NCBI GenBank assembly: GCA_964250925.1
Contig: CAXUHU010000002.1
Location: 41,221 to 105,220, forward strand
Source of the DNA: BOG-908 sp964250925
GTDB lineage: Bacteria > Pseudomonadota > Alphaproteobacteria > Acetobacterales > Acetobacteraceae
Length of the DNA stretch: 64,000 bases
Direction: 5' to 3'
The translations under genes were made by a program, and so were the position numbers. Shown piece by piece: positions 17,971 through 27,254 of the stretch (its first letter is position 1; every line of letters starts with the position of its first letter). The notes beneath the pieces are model-generated. The model did not search any database. It saw nothing but the letters and a program-made list of their open reading frames with translations, and was not told the DNA's origin.

Positions 17971-18695
17971 TCTCTCCGTGGAGGGATCGTTGTCCCTCGA
18001 AAGATTGGCGGCACGACCGGCCGCTGTACCACGTCATCATTGTCGCCCGGCTCCGGCTGTATCACCCGCGGCTGCACCTGGGGTTGAACGAAGCCGGGTG
18101 CGCCGAAGTTGGGATTGTTGCCGAATACGCCGCCGGTGCCGGGAAAATTGGTGTTCGGGAAAACGGGGTTGAAGGCCGGCACCACCGGCTGAAAGCTGGA
18201 CGGCGTCGTGGCCGTCGGGCGATTGCGGTCGTAGGATGGGCGGAGCACCGCGCCTCCGGCCAGCACCACACGGTCGGGCAGGATGCTGCGTATGGTCGAT
18301 TGGTTCACGCTGGCGCCTTCGGGCAGCACCAGCGCGTGCCCGCCGCCTTCCGGCGCAAAGATCGCCCGCCGGCCCGACCGGGTGATCATGATGCCGGAGA
18401 GCCGCGCCTGTCCCGCCGCCACTTCGGCAGGGCCTTTCACGGTGACGCGCGGAGGGCGGCGGCTGATGCTGAACACGGGCCGCGCCAGCACGGCACCGGC
18501 CCAGACGACCGCTTGCCGTGCCGGCAGCGCGGCCGCCTGCGGCTCGGTCAGCGTGCCGGCCAACGCGGCCTTCAAGCGCGCGAGCGGCACGACCCCTTCC
18601 GGCGCCGCCCGCCCCGGCAATGCCCACTCCAGTGCCAGCAGCACGGCCAGTGTCGCCGCCAGCCCCACCAGCAATCGAGCAGCGGGCACGATCAT
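17967..18695 (-). CDS. T2SS inner-membrane component, GspC/GspN-like
   Basis: 242 aa. One N-terminal membrane segment (about 6-27) is followed by a periplasmic region with AVLARPVFSISRRPP (about 88-102), the short motif shared by GspN/GspC-like proteins that interact with the secretin, then a beta-rich domain (VTVKGPAEVAAGQARLSGIMIT, PEGASVNQSTIRSILPDRVVL) that resembles the GspC HR region. The C-terminal third is Pro/Asn/Phe-rich with repeated NFPG/NPNFG-like units and looks disordered. It overlaps both gspM and gspD by a few bases. It probably links the inner-membrane platform to GspD. N and C types cannot be told apart with certainty here. Confidence 0.72.
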   Translation of the reverse strand: MIVPAARLLVGLAATLAVLLALEWALPGRAAPEGVVPLARLKAALAGTLTEPQAAALPARQAVVWAGAVLARPVFSISRRPPRVTVKGPAEVAAGQARLSGIMITRSGRRAIFAPEGGGHALVLPEGASVNQSTIRSILPDRVVLAGGAVLRPSYDRNRPTATTPSSFQPVVPAFNPVFPNTNFPGTGGVFGNNPNFGAPGFVQPQVQPRVIQPEPGDNDDVVQRPVVPPIFRGTTIPPRRE

Positions 18696-19270
18696 TGCTG
18701 ATCGTCCTTCGCGGTGCCGATGCGGAACGCATAGACGGTGAACGCCGCATCCAGCGGCAGCTGCGTGTTCATCGGGCCTACCGGGGTCGCCGTCAGCCTG
18801 ATGTCATCGACCAACATGCTGGGCTGCGCTTCCTCGACCGCGCGCAACAGGGCCACGGCCACGGCAAGCTGCGCGCTCAGTTCGACATGCACGCCGATGC
18901 GGCGATAGGCGCCCACCTGCTCGGCCGGCAGCGTCTCTATGCTGGTCAGCTGGGCATTGGCCGCAGCGGCCATGCTCTGTACCTGTTCCTGCAGCGTGGC
19001 CCCGGCGATCGCGTCCGTATTGCCCGCCAGCACGGCGCGTGCCGGCGCGTGTGCCGCGCTTTGCGCCTGCTGGCGCAAAGCGGGCAGCGCCTCGATCAGG
19101 GCCGCCTCGCGGGCTGCCCGCGTCTGCATCGAGTCCAGCCGGTCCGCCCGCTCGCCGTAGAACGCGAGCAGGGGGGAGACCACACCCAACCAGAAGACCA
19201 CCAAGGCCAGCACCGCCAGCCCAGCCGCCAGCACCTGCCCGCGCTGCCCCGTCGGAAGAGCAGTCGCCAC
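18692..19270 (-). CDS. gspM: T2SS protein GspM
   Basis: 192 aa from GTG 19270. It has one transmembrane helix (about residues 12-33), a coiled segment, and a ferredoxin-like C-terminal domain (LTSIETLPAEQVGAYRRIGVHVELSAQLAVAVALLRAVEEAQP), as in the PilO/GspM fold. It forms the inner-membrane platform with GspL. The stop overlaps the next gene by 4 bp. No T2SS ATPase or pseudopilin genes are adjacent. Confidence 0.8.
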   Translation of the reverse strand: MATALPTGQRGQVLAAGLAVLALVVFWLGVVSPLLAFYGERADRLDSMQTRAAREAALIEALPALRQQAQSAAHAPARAVLAGNTDAIAGATLQEQVQSMAAAANAQLTSIETLPAEQVGAYRRIGVHVELSAQLAVAVALLRAVEEAQPSMLVDDIRLTATPVGPMNTQLPLDAAFTVYAFRIGTAKDDQQ

Positions 19271-19316
19271 TAACCCTGCGCCTTTCTGCCGCCGAGCGGC
19301 CGGCGATTGACGACTA

Positions 19317-20345
19317 TCACTGTGCCAACTCGGCGCGGATGGAGAAGACGTCGAGGTGGTTCGTCTCGCTGCGGGTGACCGGCGCGGTAAACGCCGGGCC
19401 GCGAATGCGCGGGTCGCCGGAGAGAAGGCTGATCAGCTTGGGCGCCGAGGCACCCAGACCGGACAGCGTCATCTTGCGCTCGCGCATGGTGAACTCGGTC
19501 AGGTAGCTGTCGTCGGGCAGGATTTCGGTCACGGCGGCCAACGCTTCCAGCGTGTCGCCAAGCCGGCGTGTCTCGGCCGCCACCGCATCGCCGCCCGCGC
19601 CCGCCCCCGAAATGCGCCGGCGCAGATCGTCTACCTGGGCGATGCGCGGGGCCATCAGTTCGAGCCGGTCCTGCAGCCGGTCCAACGCCAGCGATTGGCG
19701 CAGGAAAGGCGAGGCGATCACGAAAATGGCCAAGGCGCCGCACGCCCAGGCCAGGCTGCGCTGCGACAGCAGGCCGCGACGCGCCGCTGGGTCCTGGTGC
19801 GCCAGCCGCATCGTGCGAGCGCCGCCGGCAGCCGTCGTCTCCAGCAGGCTGGGCCGGCCGCCCTCGGCGGCCATCAGGTCGATCAGCCCAGCTACCGCGG
19901 CGCGGGGCACCATGGTGAGCCGCAGCAGTAGCCGGGCCCGGGCGCGGTCGCGGTCCTGCACCGTGTAGCCCCAGAACACCTCGTCCACTGTGAACGGCGT
20001 CAGCCGCTCCATCTCGTAGCCCAGCACCCGCTCCAGTTCGCGTTCGGCAGCCAGCGGCAGGGTCACGCTGCGTTCCAGAACCTGCGTTGACGAGAGGCGC
20101 AGGTGAACCCGCTCGCCCCTCGGCCGGCCCTGCAGGGCCGCGCGCAACGCCGGGGAGCCAGGCCCGTCGAGCCTGATCTGTGCCATACGCTGCTCGGCGC
20201 CCCGCCGGCGCCGCCACAGGGTCAGCAGCCCCGCCTGACTGGCATCGGCGATCAATGCGTCGGTGCCCGCCGCCCGGCTGCGCCACCGGGCGGGCACCAG
20301 CTCCAGCAACTGACGTCCCCACCAATCGAAAAACTCGCCGAACAA
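19317..20345 (-). CDS. T2SS GspL / PilN-domain protein
   Basis: 342 aa from TTG 20345, which has GGAGGG just upstream; no ATG exists before the conserved part. An N-terminal cytoplasmic segment (EFFDWWGRQLLELVP) precedes a GspL-like region with LERSVTLPLAAERELERVLGYEMERLTPF, the usual signature of the GspL/PilM-like family. One transmembrane helix lies about residues 205-225, followed by a periplasmic PilN-like domain (LEALAAVTEILPDDSYLTEF, SAPKLISLLSGDP). It is the first gene of the L-M-N-D set here. The 244-bp spacer to the divergent RND gene should hold the operon promoter; I could not pick one. Confidence 0.8.
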   Translation of the reverse strand: MFGEFFDWWGRQLLELVPARWRSRAAGTDALIADASQAGLLTLWRRRRGAEQRMAQIRLDGPGSPALRAALQGRPRGERVHLRLSSTQVLERSVTLPLAAERELERVLGYEMERLTPFTVDEVFWGYTVQDRDRARARLLLRLTMVPRAAVAGLIDLMAAEGGRPSLLETTAAGGARTMRLAHQDPAARRGLLSQRSLAWACGALAIFVIASPFLRQSLALDRLQDRLELMAPRIAQVDDLRRRISGAGAGGDAVAAETRRLGDTLEALAAVTEILPDDSYLTEFTMRERKMTLSGLGASAPKLISLLSGDPRIRGPAFTAPVTRSETNHLDVFSIRAELAQ

Positions 20346-20589
20346 GCACCCTCCAGTCGCGAAGCCGTTACCCCGGCCCCGGCCCGAAGGAAAGCGTATC
20401 CACCCTGGGTTGCTGCTCTTTAATGCCCCGCAAAGGCCGGCATACACAGCTTGGCGGCCGAGTAAGCCGCAACCGCCCAGCCCCCGAGTAGTTGATCTCC
20501 AGGTCAGGCCGGTGCAGCGCAGCATGGCCTTAAAACCAGCAAAAACTAAGCTACGTTATCGTTTCCAACGCATTGAGAACAGGCCTTCG

Positions 20590-23500
20590 ATGGGTATCGT
20601 CAAATTCGCACTGAAATACCCGCATACCTTTTACGTGATGGCTATTTTGATGCTGTTCCTGGGGAGCAGCAGCATCCTGGTCACGCCCAAGGACATCTTT
20701 CCCGCCATCAACATCCCCGTCGTTTCGATCATATGGCAGTATACCGGGCTCACACCGGAGGAGATGGAGCAGCGGGTTACCACCTACAGCGAATACTCGA
20801 TCAGCTCCTCGGTCAACGACATCAAGACGATCGACAGCCAGACGTTGTCCGGCATCTCGGTCGAGCGGATCTACTTCCAGCCGAACGTCAACGTCGATCT
20901 GGCCATCGCCCAGATCGTTTCTGCATCGAACTCCATTCGGGCGCTGATGCCGACCGGGATACAGCCGCCGGTGATCGTGCAGTACAACGCCTCGTCCGTG
21001 CCGGTCCTGCAGATCAGCTTGAGCTCGGACACGCTGAACGAACAGCAACTCTACGATTACGGCATCTACCAGATGCGACAGCAGCTGGCGCCCATACAGG
21101 GTATCACGCTGCCGACACCCTATGGCGGCAAATACCGGCAGATCATGGTCGATCTCGATCCGGACGCGTTGCGCGCCCAGGGCTTGACCGCCAACGACGT
21201 GGTCACCGCGGTGAACGCGCAAAGCCTGACCTTGCCGTCGGGCGATGCCAAGATGGGCGACAAGCAGTTCATCATACGCGTGAACGCCTCGGCCCAGTCC
21301 ATCGAGGCGCTGAACAACGTGCCGATCAAGCAGGTCGGACCAACCACAGTCTACCTGCGCGACGTGGCCCATGTGCGCGACGGCTGGGCGGTGCAGCAGA
21401 ACGTGGTGCGCACCGAGGGCAAACGCTCCGTACTGCTGACCATCATCAAGAACGGCGATGCGTCCACGCTCGACGTCGTCAACCGCGTCAAAGCCGCCCT
21501 GCCGACCATCCAGAAGGCCGCCCCGCCCGGCATGAAGATCGAGCTGCTGTTCGACCAGTCGGTCTTCGTGTCGAACGCCATCGACTCGGTGTTGCGCGAG
21601 GGTGCGATCGCCGCCGGGCTGACCGCGCTGATGATCCTGGTCTTCCTGGGCTCCTGGCGCTCCACCGTGGTTGTCATGGTCTCGATCCCGCTCTCCATCC
21701 TGACCTCGGTCGCCGTGCTGGGCGCGCTTGGCGAGACGATCAACACGATGACGCTGGGCGGCCTGGCCTTGGCGGTCGGCATCCTGGTGGACGACTCCAC
21801 GGTGACGATCGAGAACACCCATCGCTTGCTGGACGAAGGCGGCGACTTCGAGGAGGCGGTGCTGGAGGGGGCCGCCGGCATTGCTATACCGACGCTGATC
21901 TCCACGCTTGCGATCTGCGTGGTGTTCGTCAGCGTGTTCTTCCTGCAGGGCGCCGCGAAATACCTCTTCACGCCGCTGGCCGAGGCTGTGGTCTTCGCCA
22001 TGCTGGCCTCCTACGGGATATCCCGCACGCTGACGCCGATCGTGATCCGACTGATGCTGCGGTCGGAATACGCCGGGGGTCATGACGCGGGTGGCAAGCC
22101 CAGGAACTGGTTCGGCCGCTTCCACGAGGGCTTCAACCGGCGCTTCGACGCGTTCCGCAACTTCTACGGCTGGCTGCTGGGCGCCATTCTGGCACGCCGC
22201 GTCATCACGCCGCTGGTGGCACTCAGCGTCGTGGCCATGGCCGGCGTGCTCAGCCTGTTCGTCGGCAGCGACTTCTTCCCACAAGTGGATGCCGGGCTGA
22301 TCCAGCTGCATGTACGCGCACCGGCGCGGACCCGGATCGAGGCTACGGAGAAGGTTTTCCAGGCGGTGGAAGACAATATCCGCGCCCAGATACCTGGCGG
22401 CGACATCAAGCTGATGCTGGACAACATCGGCCTGCCGCAGCGGACGTACAACCTGGCCTTCACCGATGGCACAACGATCGGCGTGAACGACGGCATCATT
22501 CAGATCCAGTTGTCCGAGAACCGCCACGGCACGACGGCCGCCTACACCCGCCAGCTGCGCGACGAACTGCCCTCTACCTTCCCGGAAGTACAATTCTACT
22601 TCCAGCCCGCCGACCTGGTGACGCAGATCCTCAATTTTGGTGTGCCGTCGCAGATCGATGTCCAGGTGCAGGGCAAGGACCGTGCCGACAACCAAGTCAT
22701 AGCCAAGAACATCGCCAGACGGATTGCTGCCGTTCCCGGCATTGTCGATGCGCACGTGCAGCAAGAGCTGGACGCGCCGGAGATGTTCTACACGATCGAC
22801 CGTACGCGCGCCCAGGAATTGGGACTGACGGTCAACCAGGTGGCCACCAGCCTGAACATCAGCCTCAGCTCGTCCGAGCAGGTGTCGCCTAACTTTTGGA
22901 CCGACCCGAAGAATGGCATCCCATACTACATGGCCGTGCAGACGCCCGAGTACCGGCTGCACGACAAGGCCGACCTGGACAACATCCCCATTGCCGGCAG
23001 CCAAGGCACCGGAGGCGCCACCATTCCCGACCTGTTCGGCAACGTCGCCGCCGGACGGCGCCAATCGGTGCAGTCTGTCTACAACCAGAGCAACATCCAG
23101 CCGGTTTACGACATATATGCGAGCGTGCAGAGCACAGACCTCGGCTCGGCCGAGACCGCCATCAACAAGGTGGTGGCCGACGAGCGCCACCACTTGAAGG
23201 CCGGCGACACCATCAACGTGCGCGGCCAGATCAGCAGCATGGACGACGCGTTCACCAACCTGACGATCGGGCTGCTATTCGCAGCCGTGTTCGTCTACTT
23301 GTTGATGGTGGTGAACTACCAGAGCTTCCTCGATCCGCTGGCCGTGATCCTGGCCTTGCCGGGTGCCGGCTCAGGCATCCTGCTGCTGCTGTTCGTCACG
23401 GGTACGACGCTGTCGGTGCCGTCGCTGATGGGGGCCATCATGTCGGTCGGCGTGGCTTCGGCCAACTCCATCCTGCTCGTCACCTTCGCGCGCGAGCAGC

Positions 23501-23835
23501 GCGAGGAAGGCATGAGCGCCTTGGACGCGGCTTTGTCGGCGGGTACCACGCGCTTGCGTCCCGTCCTGATGACAGCGGCCGCCATGATGGTCGGCATGGT
23601 GCCAATGGCGATCGGCGGCGCCGGCGAGGAGCAGAACGCCGTGCTCGCACGCGCGGTGATCGGCGGCGTGCTCGTCGGCACGCTAACGACGCTCCTGTTC
23701 GTTCCTTACCTTTACTCGGTGTTCGGCATCTTCGAGCGCGTGCCCCAGAAGAGCGATATGAAGGATGGTAAGATGAGTGAGCGGGAGCCCGACCGGCGTG
23801 CTGAACCGCGCGGCCTAACGCAGCAGGGAGCCTAG
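20590..23835 (+). CDS. RND-family efflux permease
   Basis: 1081 aa, the usual RND size. N-terminal helix, large periplasmic loops, twelve-helix layout. The proton relay is visible in GGLALAVGILVDDSTVTIEN (D401, D402), and a second conserved TM block (MGAIMSVGVASANSILLVTFAREQR) lies near residue 955. The type is closer to AcrB-like multi-drug or unspecified exporters than to CusA. It is followed after 3 bp by its adaptor; no outer-membrane partner follows, so it would use one encoded elsewhere. ATG 20590 gives the usual N-terminus; the frame is open further upstream without similarity. The far C-terminus is hydrophilic, lacks family character and is probably cytoplasmic. Confidence 0.93.
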   Translation: MGIVKFALKYPHTFYVMAILMLFLGSSSILVTPKDIFPAINIPVVSIIWQYTGLTPEEMEQRVTTYSEYSISSSVNDIKTIDSQTLSGISVERIYFQPNVNVDLAIAQIVSASNSIRALMPTGIQPPVIVQYNASSVPVLQISLSSDTLNEQQLYDYGIYQMRQQLAPIQGITLPTPYGGKYRQIMVDLDPDALRAQGLTANDVVTAVNAQSLTLPSGDAKMGDKQFIIRVNASAQSIEALNNVPIKQVGPTTVYLRDVAHVRDGWAVQQNVVRTEGKRSVLLTIIKNGDASTLDVVNRVKAALPTIQKAAPPGMKIELLFDQSVFVSNAIDSVLREGAIAAGLTALMILVFLGSWRSTVVVMVSIPLSILTSVAVLGALGETINTMTLGGLALAVGILVDDSTVTIENTHRLLDEGGDFEEAVLEGAAGIAIPTLISTLAICVVFVSVFFLQGAAKYLFTPLAEAVVFAMLASYGISRTLTPIVIRLMLRSEYAGGHDAGGKPRNWFGRFHEGFNRRFDAFRNFYGWLLGAILARRVITPLVALSVVAMAGVLSLFVGSDFFPQVDAGLIQLHVRAPARTRIEATEKVFQAVEDNIRAQIPGGDIKLMLDNIGLPQRTYNLAFTDGTTIGVNDGIIQIQLSENRHGTTAAYTRQLRDELPSTFPEVQFYFQPADLVTQILNFGVPSQIDVQVQGKDRADNQVIAKNIARRIAAVPGIVDAHVQQELDAPEMFYTIDRTRAQELGLTVNQVATSLNISLSSSEQVSPNFWTDPKNGIPYYMAVQTPEYRLHDKADLDNIPIAGSQGTGGATIPDLFGNVAAGRRQSVQSVYNQSNIQPVYDIYASVQSTDLGSAETAINKVVADERHHLKAGDTINVRGQISSMDDAFTNLTIGLLFAAVFVYLLMVVNYQSFLDPLAVILALPGAGSGILLLLFVTGTTLSVPSLMGAIMSVGVASANSILLVTFAREQREEGMSALDAALSAGTTRLRPVLMTAAAMMVGMVPMAIGGAGEEQNAVLARAVIGGVLVGTLTTLLFVPYLYSVFGIFERVPQKSDMKDGKMSEREPDRRAEPRGLTQQGA

Positions 23836-23838
23836 CCC

Positions 23839-25152
23839 ATGAACCAGATGAACCGTCCCGCAATCGAGGCCGAACCCGCGGAAAGCAGCCGTCCGGCCGA
23901 CCAGCACAAAGCCGGCGACACGACGCGCACGGCCGACGACAAGGCGCAGGCAACGCCGGATTCCAAAGCCGATCCTGAGGCCGACCGGCGCCGCGGCCGC
24001 ATTGCCCGCCTGATCGCCCTGGGCGCCGCGATCCTTGTCATCGCCATGGTAGCCTGGGGAACGTGGGCGCACATGGCGCAGAAAACTGCGGCCCACAAGG
24101 CGCTCCAGGTCCGGAAGGACGCGGTTCCTACCGTTCGAACGCAGGTGGTGAAGGCCAACGACCACCCTGAAGTGGTCGATCTGCCGGGCACGATGGAGGC
24201 ATTCGACGCCGCGACGCTCTACGCGCGCGCCACCGGCTACATTGCCAAGCGAAACGTCGATATCGGCAGCCACGTGCATGTGGGCGACGTGCTGGCGATC
24301 ATAGCCGCGCCCGACCTGGACCAGCAATTGACCCAGGCCAAGGCGCAACTCGTGCAGATGGAAGCCTCGCTGCAACAGGCCGTCGCTTCGCGCGGCCTGG
24401 CCAAGGTTACCAACCAACGGACCTCGCGTCTGGTCAGCGAGGGCTGGGACAGCCGGCAGCAGGGCGACCAGGATCGCACCACGTTCTCGACCCAGAGTGC
24501 CGGCGTCGGCGTAGCGCAAGCCAACCTGGCGGCCCAGGTGGCGCAGGTGAACCGCCTGGTGGAACTGACCGGCTTCGAGCGTGTGGTCGCCCCCTTCGAC
24601 GGCGTGATCACGGCGCGGCAGATCGACGTCGGTAACTTGGTTACCGCAGACGCGGCAAGCGGCACGTCGCTGTTCTCGATCGCGCGCACCGCCGTGCTAC
24701 GCGTCCAAGTGTATGTGCCCCAGGAATATTTCTTTGGCCTGAAGGACGGTCAGGACGCCACGATAACTGTGCCGCAGTTGCCGGGGCGAACGTTTCACGG
24801 GCGCGTGTCGCGCAACGCGGCAGCCCTGGCCACCGACACGCGCACCTTGCTGGCCGAGGTTGATGTCGATAATCGCGACCACGCGCTTTCGGCCGGGCTG
24901 TACGGCATCGTGCACCTTCAGGTGCCGCGCATTGAGCCCGTTGTGTCGTTGCCCAGCCAGGCTGTGATCTTCAACAAGGACGGGCTGAGTGCTGCCGTGG
25001 TGGAGGATGGCAAGATCGCGATACGGCATTTGGACGTGGCGGAGGACGACGGTGCCCAGGTTCAGGTGCGCGCCGGGTTGAAGGACGGCGACCGAGTGAT
25101 CCTCAACCTGCCGGTTGACCTCAACGCTGGTATGAAAGTCAAGGCCAACTAG
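23839..25152 (+). CDS. RND efflux periplasmic adaptor (membrane fusion protein)
   Basis: 437 aa. A long hydrophilic, Ala/Asp/Arg-rich cytoplasmic N-terminus (about 1-50) is followed by one membrane helix (about 52-75), then the biotinyl-lipoyl-like half motifs, an alpha-hairpin (QLTQAKAQLVQMEASLQQAV) and beta-barrel domains (ERVVAPFDGVITARQIDVGNLV). GGGAG-type SD (23827-23831) precedes ATG 23839. It couples the preceding permease to an outer-membrane channel. The extended cytoplasmic N-terminus is longer than in most AcrA homologues. Confidence 0.92.
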   Translation: MNQMNRPAIEAEPAESSRPADQHKAGDTTRTADDKAQATPDSKADPEADRRRGRIARLIALGAAILVIAMVAWGTWAHMAQKTAAHKALQVRKDAVPTVRTQVVKANDHPEVVDLPGTMEAFDAATLYARATGYIAKRNVDIGSHVHVGDVLAIIAAPDLDQQLTQAKAQLVQMEASLQQAVASRGLAKVTNQRTSRLVSEGWDSRQQGDQDRTTFSTQSAGVGVAQANLAAQVAQVNRLVELTGFERVVAPFDGVITARQIDVGNLVTADAASGTSLFSIARTAVLRVQVYVPQEYFFGLKDGQDATITVPQLPGRTFHGRVSRNAAALATDTRTLLAEVDVDNRDHALSAGLYGIVHLQVPRIEPVVSLPSQAVIFNKDGLSAAVVEDGKIAIRHLDVAEDDGAQVQVRAGLKDGDRVILNLPVDLNAGMKVKAN

Positions 25153-25173
25153 GTTGTTTCGGGAAGCGCCGTA

Positions 25174-25623
25174 ATGGATATGACCGCTGCTCTACCGGCC
25201 GGGCTGACCGGCCTGCAACAGCTTCGCGCGCTGATCGGGGGCGCGGACAACGTGCCAATTGGACAGACGCTGGGATTTCGGATCATCGAAGCCGAGGAGG
25301 GGCACGTCGCCTTTGAGGCGATGCCCAGCCTGAGCGTCTATAATCCGATCGGCACCGTTCATGGCGGCTTTGCTGCCACGATCCTCGATTCCTGCTGCGG
25401 CTGCGCTACCCACACGAGGCTGTCGCCCAACCAGGCCTACACCACGCTGGAGCTTAAGGTGGCCTATCACAAGGCGATAACGGTCGAGACCGGCATCATG
25501 CGCGGTATAGGCCGGGTGATCAGCCTGGGTCGGCGTGCTGCGTTCACCGATGCCACCCTGACCGACGCCGCCGGCAAGCTGTACGCCTCCGCCACCTCGA
25601 CCCTGCTGATCATGGAAAGGTGA
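25174..25623 (+). CDS. PaaI-family hotdog thioesterase
   Basis: 149 aa, usual size for the family. Hotdog-fold signature NPIGTVHGGFAATILDSCCGCATHT contains the conserved HGG. It probably hydrolyses acyl-CoA thioesters in the cytoplasm; substrate unknown. It lies 21 bp after the adaptor gene with GGGAA ahead of ATG 25174, so it is likely co-transcribed with the efflux genes, and it ends convergently with moaA. Confidence 0.87.
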   Translation: MDMTAALPAGLTGLQQLRALIGGADNVPIGQTLGFRIIEAEEGHVAFEAMPSLSVYNPIGTVHGGFAATILDSCCGCATHTRLSPNQAYTTLELKVAYHKAITVETGIMRGIGRVISLGRRAAFTDATLTDAAGKLYASATSTLLIMER

Positions 25624-25635
25624 AGCGCCGAGTGC

Positions 25636-26622
25636 CTAACCGCCGGTCACACTCATGTGACGAACGACGGAGGCGGCCGGCTGCCGGCGGTCGATCACGA
25701 AATCATGGCCCTTCGGTTTGCGACTGATCGCCTCGGCAATCGCAGCCTGCACATCGTGGCCACGGCGCAACGGCGCCCGCAGGTCGGCCGCATCGTCCTG
25801 GCCGAGGCACATGTACAGCGTGCCGGTCACCGTCAGGCGAACCCGGTTGCAGTCTTCGCAGAAATTATGGGTCATCGGCGTGATGAAGCCGAGCCGCCGT
25901 CCGGTCTCGCGCACTGTTACGTAGCGGGCGGGCCCGCCTGTGCGATACTCGGTCTCGTCTAGCGTCCAGCGTCGTCGCAGGCGGGCGCGCACCAGCGATA
26001 GCGGCAGGTACTGATCGGCACGCAACGCGCCGGTCTCCCCCATCGGCATCGTCTCGATCAGGCACAGATCGAACCCGTACCGGCCGCACCAGGCGAGCAT
26101 GTCATCCAGCTCGTCCTCGTTCTCGCCCTGCAACGCCACGGCGTTGATCTTGACGTGCAGCCCCGCGTCGCGCGCGGCAAAAATGCCGGCTAGCACACGG
26201 TCCAGACGGCCCCAGCGAGTTAGGCGCGTGAAACGCTTCGGATCCAGCGTATCGAGGCTGACGTTGACCCGCTTTACGCCGGCACCGGCCAGCGCTTCGG
26301 CATGTCGCGCGAGCTGGGTTCCGTTGGTGGTCAGTGTCAGCTCGTCCAGCCCACGGCCTAGCCGCGCGCCAAGACTCGTAAACAGCCCCATCACGCCGCG
26401 CCGCACCAGCGGCTCGCCACCGGTGATGCGCAGACGGGTAACGCCGGCCTCTACGAAAGCGCCGCACAGCCGGTCCAGCTCCTCTAGAGAGAGGATCTCC
26501 GCCTTGGGCAGGAAATTCATGTCCTCGGACATGCAATACACGCAGCGGAGGTCGCACCTGTCCGTTACCGACACGCGCAGGTAGGTGATCGGGCGGGCAA
26601 AAGGGTCGATCAAAGCGGACAT
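25636..26622 (-). CDS. moaA: GTP 3',8-cyclase MoaA (molybdenum cofactor synthesis)
   Basis: 328 aa from ATG 26622 (a GTG at 26652 would add ten residues). Radical-SAM cluster motif CDLRCVYC, SAM-binding GGEPL, C-terminal second [4Fe-4S] motif NFCEDCNRVRLTVTGTLYMC and the essential C-terminal Gly-Gly are all present. It converts GTP to cyclic 3',8-dihydro-GTP as the first step of molybdopterin synthesis. No other moa/moe gene is in the window. Confidence 0.96.
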   Translation of the reverse strand: MSALIDPFARPITYLRVSVTDRCDLRCVYCMSEDMNFLPKAEILSLEELDRLCGAFVEAGVTRLRITGGEPLVRRGVMGLFTSLGARLGRGLDELTLTTNGTQLARHAEALAGAGVKRVNVSLDTLDPKRFTRLTRWGRLDRVLAGIFAARDAGLHVKINAVALQGENEDELDDMLAWCGRYGFDLCLIETMPMGETGALRADQYLPLSLVRARLRRRWTLDETEYRTGGPARYVTVRETGRRLGFITPMTHNFCEDCNRVRLTVTGTLYMCLGQDDAADLRAPLRRGHDVQAAIAEAISRKPKGHDFVIDRRQPAASVVRHMSVTGG

Positions 26623-26690
26623 GCTACCCAGGAGATCGCGGCTGTCGGGCACCCGGTCAAGGGCAAGCGGCTACACGGACGACAGAGAGG

Positions 26691-27254
26691 CTAGTAGCGC
26701 GCGGCTGGAAGAGGCTGCTGGGCAGGCGTCGGCTGCCGGTGCGAAAAGCATCCCAACTCGTAGCATCCGAACAACGCGGCCGCCCCGACCCCGATAGCGA
26801 CCTTCTCCTTGGCCGACATGCCCTGCGCGGCAAGGCCGCCGGGAACCACCTGCACCCGCTGCGCCTGAGCAGGGCCGCCGCCGGCTGGAATATAGTCCAC
26901 ACTGGCCGGCTGCCCGGGCGACAACGAGCCGACATAGGCGGCAAACACCGCGAGGCTCGGGAATACGCGACCGTTGATGGAGATCAGCTCGTCGCCAGCC
27001 CTGAACCCTGCACGCGCGCCAGGCGAACGCTCCCGCACGCGCACCACGCGCATGATCTCGAACGCGATTCCGGCGTCGTTGATCATCTCGGCCCGTTGCA
27101 GCTCCAGCCCCAGGCTGCCGCCGTTGCGCGGCAGGCCTGCTGCCTCTTGGGATGTCACCACCCGGTAGCCCATCGGGTTATCCGCACGGGCAACGACGGG
27201 CAGCATCGAAGCCACCGCGAGCCAGGCCGCCCAGATCCGCACACCGTTTCGCAT
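26691..27254 (-). CDS. Secreted PDZ-domain protein
   Basis: 187 aa. A signal peptide (about 1-24, cleavage near ARADN) is followed by a PDZ domain (about 70-140) with RERSPGARAGFRAGDELISINGRVF. A hydrophobic segment near the C-terminus (KVAIGVGAAALFGCYELGC) may anchor it. There is no protease domain, so it is not a DegP-type enzyme. Its ATG overlaps the stop of the YidB-like gene by 1 bp. Function unknown, probably periplasmic protein binding. Confidence 0.75.
   Translation of the reverse strand: MRNGVRIWAAWLAVASMLPVVARADNPMGYRVVTSQEAAGLPRNGGSLGLELQRAEMINDAGIAFEIMRVVRVRERSPGARAGFRAGDELISINGRVFPSLAVFAAYVGSLSPGQPASVDYIPAGGGPAQAQRVQVVPGGLAAQGMSAKEKVAIGVGAAALFGCYELGCFSHRQPTPAQQPLPAARY

Noticed and set aside
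20551..23193. Long reading frame (880 codons) antisense to the RND permease
   Set aside because: GC-rich antisense shadow; no family and it is Gln/His/Arg/Asp-rich with no sensible domain. The plus-strand permease is unmistakable.
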